Source: Streptomyces spinoverrucosus (GTDB lineage: Bacteria > Actinomycetota > Actinomycetes > Streptomycetales > Streptomycetaceae). Taken from it: a stretch of DNA of 64,000 nucleotides. Below, in pieces: positions 32,378-41,788 of the stretch. Below the pieces are notes generated by a model, which did no database searches, had not been told where the DNA came from, and saw only the letters and a program-made list of their open reading frames with translations. Location: assembly GCF_015712165.1 (NCBI RefSeq), contig NZ_JADPZX010000001.1:6274001-6338000 (forward strand), given 5' to 3'. How positions within the stretch are numbered: position 1 is the stretch's first letter; the number at the start of each line of letters is the position of its first letter. A program made the translations under genes and the position numbers.

Positions 32378-34432
32378 ATGTCCTCTGCCTCCCTCAGTAG
32401 ACGCTCTCTGATGAAGGCCGCCGCCCTTGCCGGAGGAGTGGCGGCCTTCGGGCTGCCCCAGGCCCTGTGGCCCTCCACCGTCGAGGCGTACACCGTCCCC
32501 TCGAAGATGGACTGGTGGTACCAGGCCAGGTTCGGGATGTTCATCCACTTCGGGTCCTACTCGCACCTCGGCCAGGGCGAATGGGCCTTCGACAACCAGC
32601 GGTGGAGCAAGGCGGACTACCAGACCCAGGTCACCCAGAACTTCAACCCGAACCAGTTCAACGCCGCCACCATCGCCGAACTGGCCAAGAACGCCGGCAT
32701 GAAGTACATCGTGATCACCGCCAAGCACCACGAGGGCTACGCGATGTGGAACTCCGACGTGGCGGGCTTCACCGACACCACGGGTACCAAGCAGTACAAC
32801 CTGCGCGACTACAACGGCATCCAGACCGACCTGCTCATGGACCTCAAGACGGAGTGCGAGAGCCGGGGCATCAAGTTCTGCCTCTACTACTCGATCCTCG
32901 ACTGGAACCACCCGTCCCAGACCGACCGTCACGAGGGCGGTCTCACCACGATGTCGTCGCAGGCCGCCCGTACCGCCTACATCGCCGACATGAAGGCGCA
33001 GCTTCGGGAGCTGCTGGATCGCTACGACCCGGCGCTGCTGTGGTTCGACGGTGACTGGTTCGACGAGCCTTCCAGCCCCACCCTGGAGGACTGGTGGCTG
33101 GAATCGGACGGCGTCGACCTCTATAACTGGCTGATCGCCCGCAAGCCCGGCCTCATCGTCAACGAACGGGTCAAGCGGGACCACGGCCTCGGCGACTACG
33201 CGGTCGCGGAGTTCGGGATGCCCAGCGCACCCATGAGCCGGCCGTGGGAGCGGTGCGCCACCATGAACGGCTCCTGGGGCTACGACGCGTCGAAGGAGAA
33301 CTCCTACAGATCAGTCACGGACATCGTTCGAGAGCTCGTGACGGTCGTCTCCCGGGACGGCAACCACCTGCTGAACATCGGCCCCAAGGGCGACGGCTCG
33401 GTCACCGCGGGAACCCAGACCATCCTGAACGGCGTGGCCTCATGGATGTCGACGTACAGCGACAGCATTCACGGCACCAGCGGCAGCCCGTTCACCACCG
33501 AACCCGCATGGGGGAAGATCACCAAGAAGAACGGCAAGCTCTTCGCCCATGTCTTCACCTGGCCCACCAACGGCCAGCTCCGGATCCCGAGGATCGACAA
33601 CGCGATCAGCCGCGTCTACCTGCTGAACAACCCCTCGGTCTCGCTCTCCCACACCGTCACCGATCAGATCAACGTCACCGTGCCGACCAGCGCGCCGAAC
33701 GCCAACGTCTCCGTGGTGTGCGTCGAGGTCCAGGGCATGCCCGTGAGGGTCTCCCCGACGGTGTTCCAGAACGTCAACTACCAAGGCTCCCGCGCCGTTC
33801 TCGCGCTGGGCAGCTACACCTCCTCCCAGCTGTCCGCCGCCGGTCTGGCGCCCGCCACGGCCTCGTCCGTCCTGGTGCCCGACGGCTACCAGGTGACGGG
33901 CTACTCCGGCGACAACTTCACCGGCACCGCCTGGACGTTCACCGCGAACGCCGCCGACCTTCGGCAGACCGGTAACAATGACGTCATCGCCTCGCTGAAG
34001 GTGACGTTCAACCCGGCCACGTACTTCCGCCTGGCCAACGTCACGAACGGCCTGGCACTGGACAGCGGCGGAAATGTCGCCAGCGGCTCGAACCTGAAGC
34101 AGTGGGAGCCAATAGACCACGCCAATCTCCAGTGGCAGGCCATCGAACTCGGCAACGGCTACTACAGGCTCGTCAACCGCAGCAACGGCATGGTCGCCGA
34201 CGGCTGGGGCGGCACCCGCAACGGCGACCCGGCCCGGCAGAAGGCCTGGGACGGCAGCAACACCCAGCAATGGCAGATCGTCCACCGAGGCCAAGGCCAG
34301 TACTCCATCGCCAACCGCAGTACGGGACTGGTCCTCGACGGCGGCGGAATGGTCGCCTCAGGGTCCGTGACCAAGCAGTGGACGTGGCAGCAGAGCACCA
34401 ACCTGTTGTGGACGATCACGCCAGTCGGCTGA
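32378..34432 (+). CDS. Secreted GH29 alpha-L-fucosidase with C-terminal lectin domains
   Basis: A 684-residue exported glycosidase. Residues 1-38 are a twin-arginine signal (SRRSLMKAAALAGGVAAFG). The GH29 (beta/alpha)8 domain spans about 40-350, starting KMDWWYQARFGMFIHFGSYS, with KYIVITAKHHEGYAMW and the nucleophile aspartate in LLWFDGDWFD. A short beta domain follows. Residues about 445-540 resemble a beta/gamma-crystallin-like repeat (VNYQGSRAVLALGSYTSSQL, YSGDNFTGTAWTFTANAADL). The C-terminus (about 545-684) is a ricin-type beta-trefoil (NGLALDSGGNVASGSNLKQW, QQWQIV). It would release L-fucose from glycans with retention, while the lectin part tethers it to carbohydrate. It is the second fucosidase of the locus; its 3' end faces the catabolic operon. 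Confidence 0.9.
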   Translation: MSSASLSRRSLMKAAALAGGVAAFGLPQALWPSTVEAYTVPSKMDWWYQARFGMFIHFGSYSHLGQGEWAFDNQRWSKADYQTQVTQNFNPNQFNAATIAELAKNAGMKYIVITAKHHEGYAMWNSDVAGFTDTTGTKQYNLRDYNGIQTDLLMDLKTECESRGIKFCLYYSILDWNHPSQTDRHEGGLTTMSSQAARTAYIADMKAQLRELLDRYDPALLWFDGDWFDEPSSPTLEDWWLESDGVDLYNWLIARKPGLIVNERVKRDHGLGDYAVAEFGMPSAPMSRPWERCATMNGSWGYDASKENSYRSVTDIVRELVTVVSRDGNHLLNIGPKGDGSVTAGTQTILNGVASWMSTYSDSIHGTSGSPFTTEPAWGKITKKNGKLFAHVFTWPTNGQLRIPRIDNAISRVYLLNNPSVSLSHTVTDQINVTVPTSAPNANVSVVCVEVQGMPVRVSPTVFQNVNYQGSRAVLALGSYTSSQLSAAGLAPATASSVLVPDGYQVTGYSGDNFTGTAWTFTANAADLRQTGNNDVIASLKVTFNPATYFRLANVTNGLALDSGGNVASGSNLKQWEPIDHANLQWQAIELGNGYYRLVNRSNGMVADGWGGTRNGDPARQKAWDGSNTQQWQIVHRGQGQYSIANRSTGLVLDGGGMVASGSVTKQWTWQQSTNLLWTITPVG

Positions 34433-34491
34433 CTGGGTCGGTGAGTGGCTGCACAAGCGACTCAAGAGCACAGCTGAGCGGTCACATCAGA

Positions 34492-34519
34492 TGCGGCGGC
34501 GCTGAAGAGCGCCGCCGCA
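34492..34519. terminator. Bidirectional hairpin between GH29 and lutC
   Basis: TGCGGCGGCGCT (34492-34503) pairs perfectly over 12 bp with 34508-34519 across a GAAG tetraloop. It stands between the convergent GH29 gene and the end of the nine-gene fucose operon and can serve both. Confidence 0.8.
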
Positions 34520-34586
34520 CAGTGAGCACAGGACGGTGGACCGCTCCTGTCGCCCTCTCGGCTTCGGGCTGTCCGCCGGCGGGCCG

Positions 34587-35222
34587 CTACGCGTCTTCGA
34601 CCACGACGATGTCCAGGACACGCGGCCCGTGCACGCCTTCCACCCGGTCCAGTTCGATGTCGCTGGTGGCCGAGGGGCCGGAGACGAGCGTCAGCGGCCG
34701 GTACGGGTCCAGCCGTTTCAGCGCCTCGGGCACGTCGGGGGCGATCTGGCTCGCCCGGACCACGCAGATGTGCTGGTCCGGCAGCAGGGTCAGGGCCCGG
34801 CGGCCCTGGCCGGGGCCGTGGTCGAGGGTCACGGTTCCGGTGACGGCGATGGCGGTGGCGACGGTGGTGATCACGGCGTCCGCCGCGTCCAGCTGATTCA
34901 CCGTCAGCGGCGGGACGTCCTTCAACCGCGACCAGGGCCCCTCGGAGACGAGGTCCTCGGGGAGCCCCGGCGGCAGGACCACGGACCGCGCTCCGGTGCG
35001 TGCCAGCGCGCGCCCGACGGCGGCCGCGGCGCCGGCCATCGGCACACGGACCACCGTGGCTCGGTACTCGGCGGCACGTTCGGTGAACAGCCCGACGATG
35101 TCCGGCCCCGCATGGTCCGCGCGACGTCCATGCGTGACCGGTGCGTTATCGGGGCTCTCGGAGCCGGGCACGTCTACCAGTGCCGTCCTCACCGCGCTGA
35201 GGACTGTCTCGCGGCCGCTCAT
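34587..35222 (-). CDS. lutC: LutC, L-lactate utilisation protein C
   Basis: A 211-residue LUD-domain protein. It lacks cysteine clusters and shows the LUD core (LNQLDAADAVITTVATAIA-like stretch, then GTVTLDHGPGQGRRALTLLP and DQHICVV). LutC is one of three subunits of the LutABC iron-sulfur oxidase that converts L-lactate to pyruvate in Bacillus and many actinomycetes. The ATG at 35222 overlaps the lutB stop (ATGA), indicating coupled translation. It is the last gene of the nine-gene fucose operon. Lactate is an expected end product of the upstream pathway, so the placement makes biochemical sense. Confidence 0.9.
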   Translation of the reverse strand: MSGRETVLSAVRTALVDVPGSESPDNAPVTHGRRADHAGPDIVGLFTERAAEYRATVVRVPMAGAAAAVGRALARTGARSVVLPPGLPEDLVSEGPWSRLKDVPPLTVNQLDAADAVITTVATAIAVTGTVTLDHGPGQGRRALTLLPDQHICVVRASQIAPDVPEALKRLDPYRPLTLVSGPSATSDIELDRVEGVHGPRVLDIVVVEDA

Positions 35223-36718
35223 CGTGCTTCCTTCCCTTCCGCCGTCGTCGGGCTTTCGTCTCGTCCGGTCGTTCTCGTCCGGCGCCACCAGGCACGCATC
35301 GATTCCCGGGCCGGCGCGGGCGCGTCCCGGGTGGCGGACCAGCGGGCGAGGGGACCCGGCAGGAAGCCGATCCGGCCCTCGCGGCCCACGAGGCGGGCCC
35401 CGAAGGCTGCAACCTTCTGGACTGCGGCCAGCCGTCCGGGGGAAGACAGCACGGCGCCCGCGGCCTTCATGGCCAGCGCTTCGCTGGTGGGCAGCAGCCG
35501 GGCCGCACGTTTCGCCTCCACGGCCTCGGCACGCAGATGGACCAGCACCTCAGGAATGTTGATCTTCACGGGGCAGGCGTCGTAGCAGGCCCCGCACAGG
35601 GTCGAGGCGAAGGGCAGCGAGGCGGCGTTCTCGACGCCGACGAGCTGCGGCGTCAGGACGGCGCCGATCGGGCCGGGGTAGACGGAGCCGTAGGCGTGGC
35701 CGCCGGTGCGCTCGTACACCGGGCAGACGTTCAGGCAGGCCGAGCAGCGGATGCAGTTCAGCGCCTGGCGACCCACCTCGTCTGCCAGGGTGGCGGTGCG
35801 GCCGTTGTCGAGGAGCACCAGGTGGAAGTCCTGGGGGCCGTCGCCCTCGGTGACGCCGGTCCACAGGGAGGTGTACGGGTTCATGCGCTCGCCCGTGGAC
35901 GAGCGGGGCAGGAGCTGGAGGAAGACGTCCAGGTCGGCGAAGGAGGGCAGGACCTTCTCGATGCCCATGACGGTGATCAGTGTCTCGGGCAGCGTCAGGC
36001 ACATCCGCCCGTTGCCCTCCGACTCCACGACCACCACCGTGCCGGTGTCGGCGGCGGCGAAGTTGGCGCCGGAGACGGCCACCTTGGCCCGCAGGAACTT
36101 CTCCCGCAGATGGAGCCGGGCCGCTTCGGCGAGGTCGCGCGGGTCGTCGGTGAGGGCGTCGGGGGCGGGCCTGCCCCACTCTCCCATCTCCCGCCGGAAG
36201 ATCTCCCGGATCTCGGAGCGGCCCCGGTGGATGGCCGGTACGAGGATGTGGGAGGGGCGGTCGCCGCCCAACTGCACGATGAGTTCCGCCAGATCGGTCT
36301 CGTACGCGCGGATGCCGGCGTCGGCGAGTGCCTCGTTGAGGCCGATCTCCTGCGTGGCCATCGACTTGACCTTGACGACCTCCCTTTCGCCGGTCGCCTC
36401 CACCAGGCCGGTGACGATGCGGTTGGCCTCGGCGGCGTCCGCCGCCCAGTGCACGGTTCCGCCCGCGGCGGTCACCGCCTTCTCCAGCCGCAGGAGATGG
36501 TGGTCGAGGTGGCGCAGGGCGTGGCGCTTGATCGCCGCGGCCGTCTCCCGCAGCTCCTCCCAGTCCTCCAGCTCGGCGGCGACCGCGAGGCGCTTGTCGC
36601 GGATGGTGCCGGTTGCCCGGCGCAGGTTCGCCCGCAGCCGGGTGTCGGCGAGCGCGTCACGCGCGGCCTCGGGGAAGGCCGGTGTGCCCAGCCATACGAC
36701 GTTGTCGGCGCCGCTCAC
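35219..36718 (-). CDS. lutB: LutB, L-lactate utilisation iron-sulfur protein
   Basis: A 499-residue protein with an N-terminal LUD domain (the VKVKSMATQEIGLNEAL and GANFAAADTGTVVVVESEGN segments) and a C-terminal ferredoxin-like region with two cysteine motifs, CIRCSACLNVCP and CGACYDACP (about residues 300-365), for two [4Fe-4S] clusters. In LutABC it passes electrons during L-lactate oxidation. The C-terminal tail (about 420-499) is basic and variable. The GTG at 36718 overlaps the lutA stop (GTGA); the longer open frame to 37486 is the shadow of lutA. Part of the fucose operon. Confidence 0.9.
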   Translation of the reverse strand: MSGADNVVWLGTPAFPEAARDALADTRLRANLRRATGTIRDKRLAVAAELEDWEELRETAAAIKRHALRHLDHHLLRLEKAVTAAGGTVHWAADAAEANRIVTGLVEATGEREVVKVKSMATQEIGLNEALADAGIRAYETDLAELIVQLGGDRPSHILVPAIHRGRSEIREIFRREMGEWGRPAPDALTDDPRDLAEAARLHLREKFLRAKVAVSGANFAAADTGTVVVVESEGNGRMCLTLPETLITVMGIEKVLPSFADLDVFLQLLPRSSTGERMNPYTSLWTGVTEGDGPQDFHLVLLDNGRTATLADEVGRQALNCIRCSACLNVCPVYERTGGHAYGSVYPGPIGAVLTPQLVGVENAASLPFASTLCGACYDACPVKINIPEVLVHLRAEAVEAKRAARLLPTSEALAMKAAGAVLSSPGRLAAVQKVAAFGARLVGREGRIGFLPGPLARWSATRDAPAPARESMRAWWRRTRTTGRDESPTTAEGKEAR

Positions 36719-37455
36719 CGTGCGTCCCCTTCCGTGGAAGCCAGGATCTCGGCCAGGTGCAGGGTCCCGACGCCGGTGCGGAGCCGGGACAGGCCGCCGC
36801 CGATGTGCGTGAGACAGGAGTTGTCGCCCGCGGTCAGGAACTCGGCGCCGGTGTCCAGGACATGGCGCATCTTGTCGGCCAGCATGGCGTTGGAGACGTC
36901 GGCGTTCTTCAGCGCGAAGGTGCCGCCGAAGCCGCAGCAGGAGTCGGCGGCGGGCAGTTCGACGAGGTCGATGCCCTTCACCGCGCGCAGCAGCCTGAGC
37001 GGCCGGTCGCCGACGCGCAGCATGCGTAGTGAGTGGCAGGTGGGGTGGTAGGTGACGCGGTGCGGGAAGTAGGCGCCGACGTCGGTGACGCCGAGCACGT
37101 CGACGAGGAGTTCCGACAGTTCGTACACCGTTGGCGCCACCTGTTCGACCGCCTCGGTGAGGGCGGTGTCCCCGTACTGGGCGGCGACCACCCGGTGGTG
37201 GTCGCGCACCATGCCGGCGCAGGAGCCGGAGGGGGCGACGACGGCGTCGTAGCCTGCGAAGACCTCGGTGAATCGGCGCACCATGGGCAGGGTCTCGGGG
37301 CGGTAGCCGGTGTTGAAGTGCATCTGGCCGCAGCAGGTCTGAGCCTGGGGGAACTCCACGGTGTGGCCGAGGCGTTCCAGGAGTGCGGTCACCGCCTGGC
37401 CAGTGCGCGGGAACATGGTGTCGTTGAAGCAGGTGATGAAGAGGGCTATGCGCAT
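36715..37455 (-). CDS. lutA: LutA, L-lactate utilisation cysteine-rich protein
   Basis: A 246-residue protein of the heterodisulfide reductase/glycolate oxidase GlcF-type CCG family with two cysteine-rich modules: ALFITCFNDTMFP and QTCCGQMHFNTGY in the first half, and YHPTCHSLRML with ADSCCGFGGTFALKN in the second. These bind an iron-sulfur centre in the LutABC lactate oxidase. The start ATG 37455 overlaps the end of the lactonase gene by 10 bases, so it is translationally coupled to it. Together with lutB and lutC it forms the terminal module of the fucose operon. Confidence 0.9.
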   Translation of the reverse strand: MRIALFITCFNDTMFPRTGQAVTALLERLGHTVEFPQAQTCCGQMHFNTGYRPETLPMVRRFTEVFAGYDAVVAPSGSCAGMVRDHHRVVAAQYGDTALTEAVEQVAPTVYELSELLVDVLGVTDVGAYFPHRVTYHPTCHSLRMLRVGDRPLRLLRAVKGIDLVELPAADSCCGFGGTFALKNADVSNAMLADKMRHVLDTGAEFLTAGDNSCLTHIGGGLSRLRTGVGTLHLAEILASTEGDAR

Positions 37456-38354
37456 GGTGCTTCCTGGGGTGGGCCCGGCAATCCAATGACGGGCAGGCCG
37501 TAGGTCCGTGCGGCGGTGCCGGTGAAGACTTCGTGGCGTTCCGTGGGGGCGAGCCAGGCCGTCAGCTTCTGTGCTGTAGCGATCACTTGGCCGTAGGAGG
37601 CAGCGAGCCGGCAGACCGGCCAGTCGGAGCCGAACATCACGCGCTCGGGGCCGAAGACGTCCAGTACCGTGTCGGCGTACGGCCTGAGGTCCTCGACGGT
37701 CCAGGTGCCCCAGTCCGCCTCGGTGACCAGGCCGGAGAGTTTGCAGACGGTGTTGGGCAGGGCGGCGAACCATCGGATCTCCTCGGCCCACGGGTCAAGG
37801 GCACCGGAAACGATGGGCGGCTTGCCCGCGTGGTCCAGAACGAACATGAGGTCCCGCAAGCGCGCGGCGGCCTCGGCCGCGGCCCTGAGCTGATGCGGCT
37901 TCACCACGAGGTCGTAGACGAGTCCGGCTTCGGCGACCGCGGTCAGCCCGCGCAGCACGTCGGGGCGCACAAGCCAACGGGGGTCCGGTTCTCCCTGCAC
38001 CTGATGGCGGATACCGACCAGGTACTCGCCACCGAAGCCCGCGCGCAACCTCGCGAGGGCGTCGCCGACATCGGGTGCGGTCAGGTCGGTCCAGCCGACC
38101 ACACCGGCGAGCAGATCGCTGGACGCGGCGAGGGCCAGGAACTCCGGCGTCTCCTCCGGCACGGTGATCGTCTGCACCAACACGGTGGCCGAGACTCCGG
38201 CGGCACGGGCCTCGGGCGCCAGGTCGGCGAGGGTGAAGTCACGGCGGAGTGAGGCCAGTTCGGGGCCGGTGATCCAGCCCTGGTCGCGTACCGAGAGCTG
38301 CCACACATGATGGCGGGCGTCGACGATGCCCGGCCAGGGATGCGGCACGGTCAC
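37446..38354 (-). CDS. Amidohydrolase family lactonase, probable L-fuconolactonase
   Basis: A 302-residue amidohydrolase-2 (TIM-barrel) protein. It opens with IVDARHHVWQLSVRDQGWI (metal-site histidines), continues with LVQTITVPEETPEFLALA and VLDHAGKPP, and ends with RVMFGSDWPVCRLA carrying the metal aspartate. This pattern is shared with L-fuconolactonase and L-rhamnono-lactonase, which hydrolyse the sugar 1,5-lactone to the acid. Given the dehydratase and fucosidases nearby, L-fucono-lactone is the best guess; rhamnonolactone is the main alternative. The GTG 38354 overlaps the mutarotase stop (GTGA). Confidence 0.8.
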   Translation of the reverse strand: MTVPHPWPGIVDARHHVWQLSVRDQGWITGPELASLRRDFTLADLAPEARAAGVSATVLVQTITVPEETPEFLALAASSDLLAGVVGWTDLTAPDVGDALARLRAGFGGEYLVGIRHQVQGEPDPRWLVRPDVLRGLTAVAEAGLVYDLVVKPHQLRAAAEAAARLRDLMFVLDHAGKPPIVSGALDPWAEEIRWFAALPNTVCKLSGLVTEADWGTWTVEDLRPYADTVLDVFGPERVMFGSDWPVCRLAASYGQVIATAQKLTAWLAPTERHEVFTGTAARTYGLPVIGLPGPPQEAPCA

Positions 38355-38662
38355 AGCTGCCACACCACCGGCAGCGAGGCATCCGCGCCCTCGGCGGAGT
38401 AGTCGTGGACGACCTCCAGCAGCTCGGCCATCCGCGCCTGCCAGGCGATGTTGACCGGCAGCTTCTCGAGTTCGGTGATCATCGCCGGGTAGTCGTCGAC
38501 CTCCAGTACGTGGAAGAGATCGGTACCGCTGCGCCAGATCGTCCACTCGCTCACGCCGGCGGCGCGGATGGCGGCGGTCAGCTCCTCGGGCACCTCCCGG
38601 TGCGCCGCCTCGTACTCCTCGACGCGGTCGGCGCGGACCCTGGTGTGCAGGGCGACCCTCAT
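38351..38662 (-). CDS. L-rhamnose mutarotase family protein, probable L-fucose mutarotase
   Basis: A 103-residue protein of the RhaM/YiiL mutarotase family (dimeric ferredoxin-like fold): VALHTRVRADRVEEYEAAH carries the catalytic histidine, followed by SEWTIWRSGTDLFHVLEVDD and NIAWQARMAELLEV. Members interconvert alpha and beta anomers of 6-deoxy-hexoses; in fucose clusters of this kind they act on L-fucose. Conversion to the anomer taken by the dehydrogenase would speed up the first step. ATG 38662 overlaps the stop of the aldo-keto reductase gene (ATGA). Confidence 0.85.
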   Translation of the reverse strand: MRVALHTRVRADRVEEYEAAHREVPEELTAAIRAAGVSEWTIWRSGTDLFHVLEVDDYPAMITELEKLPVNIAWQARMAELLEVVHDYSAEGADASLPVVWQL

Positions 38663-39669
38663 GACGGCTCCTTCGCAGCCGGGACTACGGGGACGGGGGC
38701 GCCCTCGGTGAGCAGACCCTCGGCGCACAGCTCGCCCCACAGCGCCTCGGGGAGGGGGCGGCGCAGTTGCTCCACGGCGTCGTGGACCTCCTCGGGAGAC
38801 CGCGCGCCCGTCAGGACGCTCGCGACCGCGGGATGGCCGAAGGGGAAGTGCAGGGCGGCGGCCCGCAGCGGCACGCCGTGGCGTTCGGTGATCTCCCAAA
38901 GGCGCAGGGCACGGTCGAGCAAGGACTGTGGCGCGGGCGCGTAGTCGTACGTGGCACCGGGTCGCGGGTCGGTGAGCAGCCCGGAGTTGAAAACCCCGCC
39001 GATGACCACGCTCCGGCCTCGCGCGGCGGCCTCCGGCAGCAGTTCAGCGAGGCCGTCCTGGTCCAGGAGGGTGTAGCGGCCGGCCAGCAGCACCACGTCG
39101 ATGTCGGTCTCGCGCAGGAAACGGGCGGGCAGCGCGGACTGGTTCATGCCGACGCCGATGGCCCCGACCACGCCTTCGGTGCGCAGGCGTTCCAGCGCCG
39201 GATACGCCTCGCGCAGGGCCTGCTCGGCGTGGTCGTCCGGGTCGTGCAGCAGCGCCACGTCGATCCGGTCGAGGCCGAGGCGGTCCAGGCTCGCCTCCAG
39301 GGAGCGCAACACCCCGTCGGCGCTGAAGTCCCAGAGGCGGCGGTGGGTCGCGGAGACGGCGAAGCCGTTCGCGAGGTCGTCGCCGCAGCCGCCCTCCGGG
39401 TCGGGGACGAGCAGCCGGCCCACCTTGGTGGAGACGGTGTAGGTGTCCCGGGGGCGGTCGCGCAGGGCCGCGCCGAGCCGCCGTTCCGACAGGCCGAGCC
39501 CGTAGTGGGGTGCGGTGTCGAAGGCGCGGATTCCGGCGTCCCAGGCCGCGTCCACGGTGGCGAGGGCGGCCTCGTCGGTGACCGGCTGGTAGAGGTTGCC
39601 GATGGCCGCGCACCCGAGCGCGAGTTGTGTGACCCCGACCGTGCTGCGGCCCAGCGTGGTGGTCCTCAC
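38659..39669 (-). CDS. Aldo/keto reductase, probable L-fucose dehydrogenase
   Basis: A 336-residue aldo/keto reductase with the tetrad in the usual places: Asp and Tyr in AFDTAPHYGLGLSERRLG (about residues 49-66), Lys in VSTKVGRLL, His in DVALLHDPDD. The start GTG 39669 (VRTTTLGRS) overlaps the stop of the SDR gene (GTGA). The sequence type is that of D-threo-aldose 1-dehydrogenase/L-fucose dehydrogenase, which oxidises the sugar at C1 to the lactone with NAD(P)+. This would be the first committed step of the non-phosphorylating L-fucose pathway. The operon context gives most of the substrate confidence. Confidence 0.8.
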   Translation of the reverse strand: MRTTTLGRSTVGVTQLALGCAAIGNLYQPVTDEAALATVDAAWDAGIRAFDTAPHYGLGLSERRLGAALRDRPRDTYTVSTKVGRLLVPDPEGGCGDDLANGFAVSATHRRLWDFSADGVLRSLEASLDRLGLDRIDVALLHDPDDHAEQALREAYPALERLRTEGVVGAIGVGMNQSALPARFLRETDIDVVLLAGRYTLLDQDGLAELLPEAAARGRSVVIGGVFNSGLLTDPRPGATYDYAPAPQSLLDRALRLWEITERHGVPLRAAALHFPFGHPAVASVLTGARSPEEVHDAVEQLRRPLPEALWGELCAEGLLTEGAPVPVVPAAKEPS

Positions 39670-40439
39670 GACCGGTCCGCCGGGCGCAGCCGCAGCCCCT
39701 GCATGCCGCCGTCCACCGCGAGGGCGGTGCCGGTGACGGACGCCGCGGCGGGACTGGCGAGGTAGACGATGGCGGCTGCCACCTCGTCGGCGGTGACCAG
39801 ACGGCCCATGGGCTGGCGGGCGTTGAGCGCGGCGCGCTCTGCTTCCGGGTCGTCGGCGGCGTCCAGCAGCCGGCTTACCCAGGGGGTGTCGGCGGTGCCG
39901 GGGTTGACGCAGTTGACGCGGATGCCCTCGCGGACGTGGTCGGCGGCCATGGCGAGGGTGAGGGAGAGCACGGCGCCCTTGCTGGCGGAGTACAGGGCAC
40001 GCTGTGGCAGTCCGGCGGTGGCTGCGATGGAGCAGGTGTTGACGACGGCCGCAGTGCCCGGACGGGCAGTGGCAGCGCTGCGCAGATGGGGGAGGGCGGC
40101 CCGGGTGGTGCGGACCATGCCGAGGACATTGACGTCCAGGACGCGGTGCCACTGCTCGTCGGGGTTGTCCTCGATGGTACCGATGGCGCCGATGCCGGCG
40201 TTGTTGACGAGGATGTCGATGCCGCCCATCGCGGTGGCCGCGGCCTCCACGGCGGCGCGTACCGAGGTGTCGTCGCTCACATCGGCCTTGAGACCGAGCA
40301 ATGGCTGGGGCACACCGGCGGGTTCGAGATCCAGGACGATCACCGCCGCGCCCTGCGCGGCCAGCGCGCGGGCCGTGGCGAGCCCGATCCCGGCAGCGCC
40401 TCCGGTGACGACGGCTCTGAGACCTGAGAGTTCGGTCAT
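39666..40439 (-). CDS. SDR oxidoreductase, probable 2-keto-3-deoxy-L-fuconate dehydrogenase
   Basis: A 257-residue classical [23 protein letters not shown] (about residues 10-29), [33 protein letters not shown] then K (Ser-Tyr-Lys), and [11 protein letters not shown] at the C-terminus. In the non-phosphorylating fucose pathway an SDR of this type oxidises 2-keto-3-deoxy-L-fuconate at C4 to the 2,4-diketo acid. ATG 40439 overlaps the dehydratase stop (ATGA). It could also act earlier as an alternative sugar dehydrogenase, but the AKR fills that role better. Confidence 0.8.
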   Translation of the reverse strand: MTELSGLRAVVTGGAAGIGLATARALAAQGAAVIVLDLEPAGVPQPLLGLKADVSDDTSVRAAVEAAATAMGGIDILVNNAGIGAIGTIEDNPDEQWHRVLDVNVLGMVRTTRAALPHLRSAATARPGTAAVVNTCSIAATAGLPQRALYSASKGAVLSLTLAMAADHVREGIRVNCVNPGTADTPWVSRLLDAADDPEAERAALNARQPMGRLVTADEVAAAIVYLASPAAASVTGTALAVDGGMQGLRLRPADRS

Positions 40440-41788
40440 GCCGCATCCTCCTGCCCGGCGCGGTCGGCCACCCAGAAGCTCCCGTCGGGGTAGCGGTACT
40501 CGGCGATGGACTCCTCGCGCATGGTGGCGGAGAAGCCGGGGGCGAGCGGCGCGGTGTAGTGGCCGTCGCGCATCACCACGGGCTCGGTGAAGTGCTGGTG
40601 GAGGTGGTCGACGTACTCGATGACCCGGTTCTCGGTGGTGCCGGACAGCGCCAGGTAGTCGAACATCGACAGGTGCTGCACCAGCTCGCACAGCCCGACT
40701 CCGCCGGCGTGCGGGCACACCGGCACCCCGAACTTGGCCGCCAGCAGCAGGATGGCGAGGTTCTCGTTGACCCCACCGACCCGGGCGGCGTCGATCTGGA
40801 GGATGTCGAGGGCGCCGGCCTGGAGGAGCTGCTTGAAGACGATGCGGTTCTGCACGTGCTCGCCGGTGGCGACCTTCACCGGTGCCACCGCACGGCGTAC
40901 CGCCGCGTGGCCGAGGACGTCGTCGGGGCTGGTGGGCTCCTCGATCCAGTACGGATCGAACTCGGCGAGCGCCTTGGTCCACTCGATCGCCTCGTCGACG
41001 TTCCAGCGCTGGTTGGCGTCGATGGCGATGCGGATGCCGTCGCCGACGGCGGCACGGGCGGTGCGCATCCGGCGGAGGTCGTCGTCGAGGTCGGCGCCGA
41101 CCTTGAGCTTGATCTGGGTGAAGCCGTCGGCGACGGCCTGCTTGGCGAGCCGGGTGAGCTTGTCGTCGGAGTAGCCGAGCCAGCCGGGGGAGGTGGTGTA
41201 GCCGGGATAGCCGCGCTCCAGCAGGATCGTCTCGCGCTCCGCGAGCCCCGTCCGGCCCTCGCGCAGCAGCCCCAGGGCGTCCTCGGGGGTGAGGGCGTCG
41301 GCGATGTAGCGGAAGTCGACCTGGGAGACCAGCCACTCGGGTTCCGCGTGGGCGAGCAGTTGCCACAGCGGCTTGCCCTCCCGCTTGGCGGCGAGGTCCC
41401 ACACGGCGTTGACGACGGCGCCGATCGCCATGTGCATCACGCCCTTCTCGGGGCCGAGCCAGCGCAGCTGGCTGTCCGCGATCAGGTCGCGGCTGAGCGA
41501 GCCCGGGTCGGCGCACAGCTCCGCCACGTCACGCCCCACCACGTGCGGGCGCAGTGCGTTGATCGCGGCTGCCTGGACGTCGTTGCCGCGTCCGATGGTG
41601 AAGGTGAAACCGTGGCCTTCGAGCCCGTCACCGGCGTCGGTGCGCAGCACCAGATAGGCGGCGGAGTAGTCGGGGTCCGGGTTCATCGCGTCCGAGCCGT
41701 CCAGTTCCCGTGAGGTGGGGAAGCGGACGTCGTAGGTGTCGACCGCGGTGATCCGGGCGGAGGTTGCAGTCAAGGGGGTGCCTTTCAC
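40436..41788 (-). CDS. L-fuconate dehydratase (enolase superfamily)
   Basis: A 450-residue enolase-superfamily acid-sugar dehydratase. The N-terminal cap includes [20 protein letters not shown], a signature of L-fuconate dehydratases. The barrel shows the KxK motif ([16 protein letters not shown]), metal ligands in IDANQRW and [10 protein letters not shown], a further Glu (ATGEHVQNR) and the His region [20 protein letters not shown]. It removes water from L-fuconate to give 2-keto-3-deoxy-L-fuconate, using Mg2+. Its length matches the characterised family (about 440 residues). GTG 41788 overlaps the stop of the hydrolase gene (GTGA). This is the most specific pointer to L-fucose in the operon. 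Confidence 0.9.
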   Translation of the reverse strand: MKGTPLTATSARITAVDTYDVRFPTSRELDGSDAMNPDPDYSAAYLVLRTDAGDGLEGHGFTFTIGRGNDVQAAAINALRPHVVGRDVAELCADPGSLSRDLIADSQLRWLGPEKGVMHMAIGAVVNAVWDLAAKREGKPLWQLLAHAEPEWLVSQVDFRYIADALTPEDALGLLREGRTGLAERETILLERGYPGYTTSPGWLGYSDDKLTRLAKQAVADGFTQIKLKVGADLDDDLRRMRTARAAVGDGIRIAIDANQRWNVDEAIEWTKALAEFDPYWIEEPTSPDDVLGHAAVRRAVAPVKVATGEHVQNRIVFKQLLQAGALDILQIDAARVGGVNENLAILLLAAKFGVPVCPHAGGVGLCELVQHLSMFDYLALSGTTENRVIEYVDHLHQHFTEPVVMRDGHYTAPLAPGFSATMREESIAEYRYPDGSFWVADRAGQEDAA

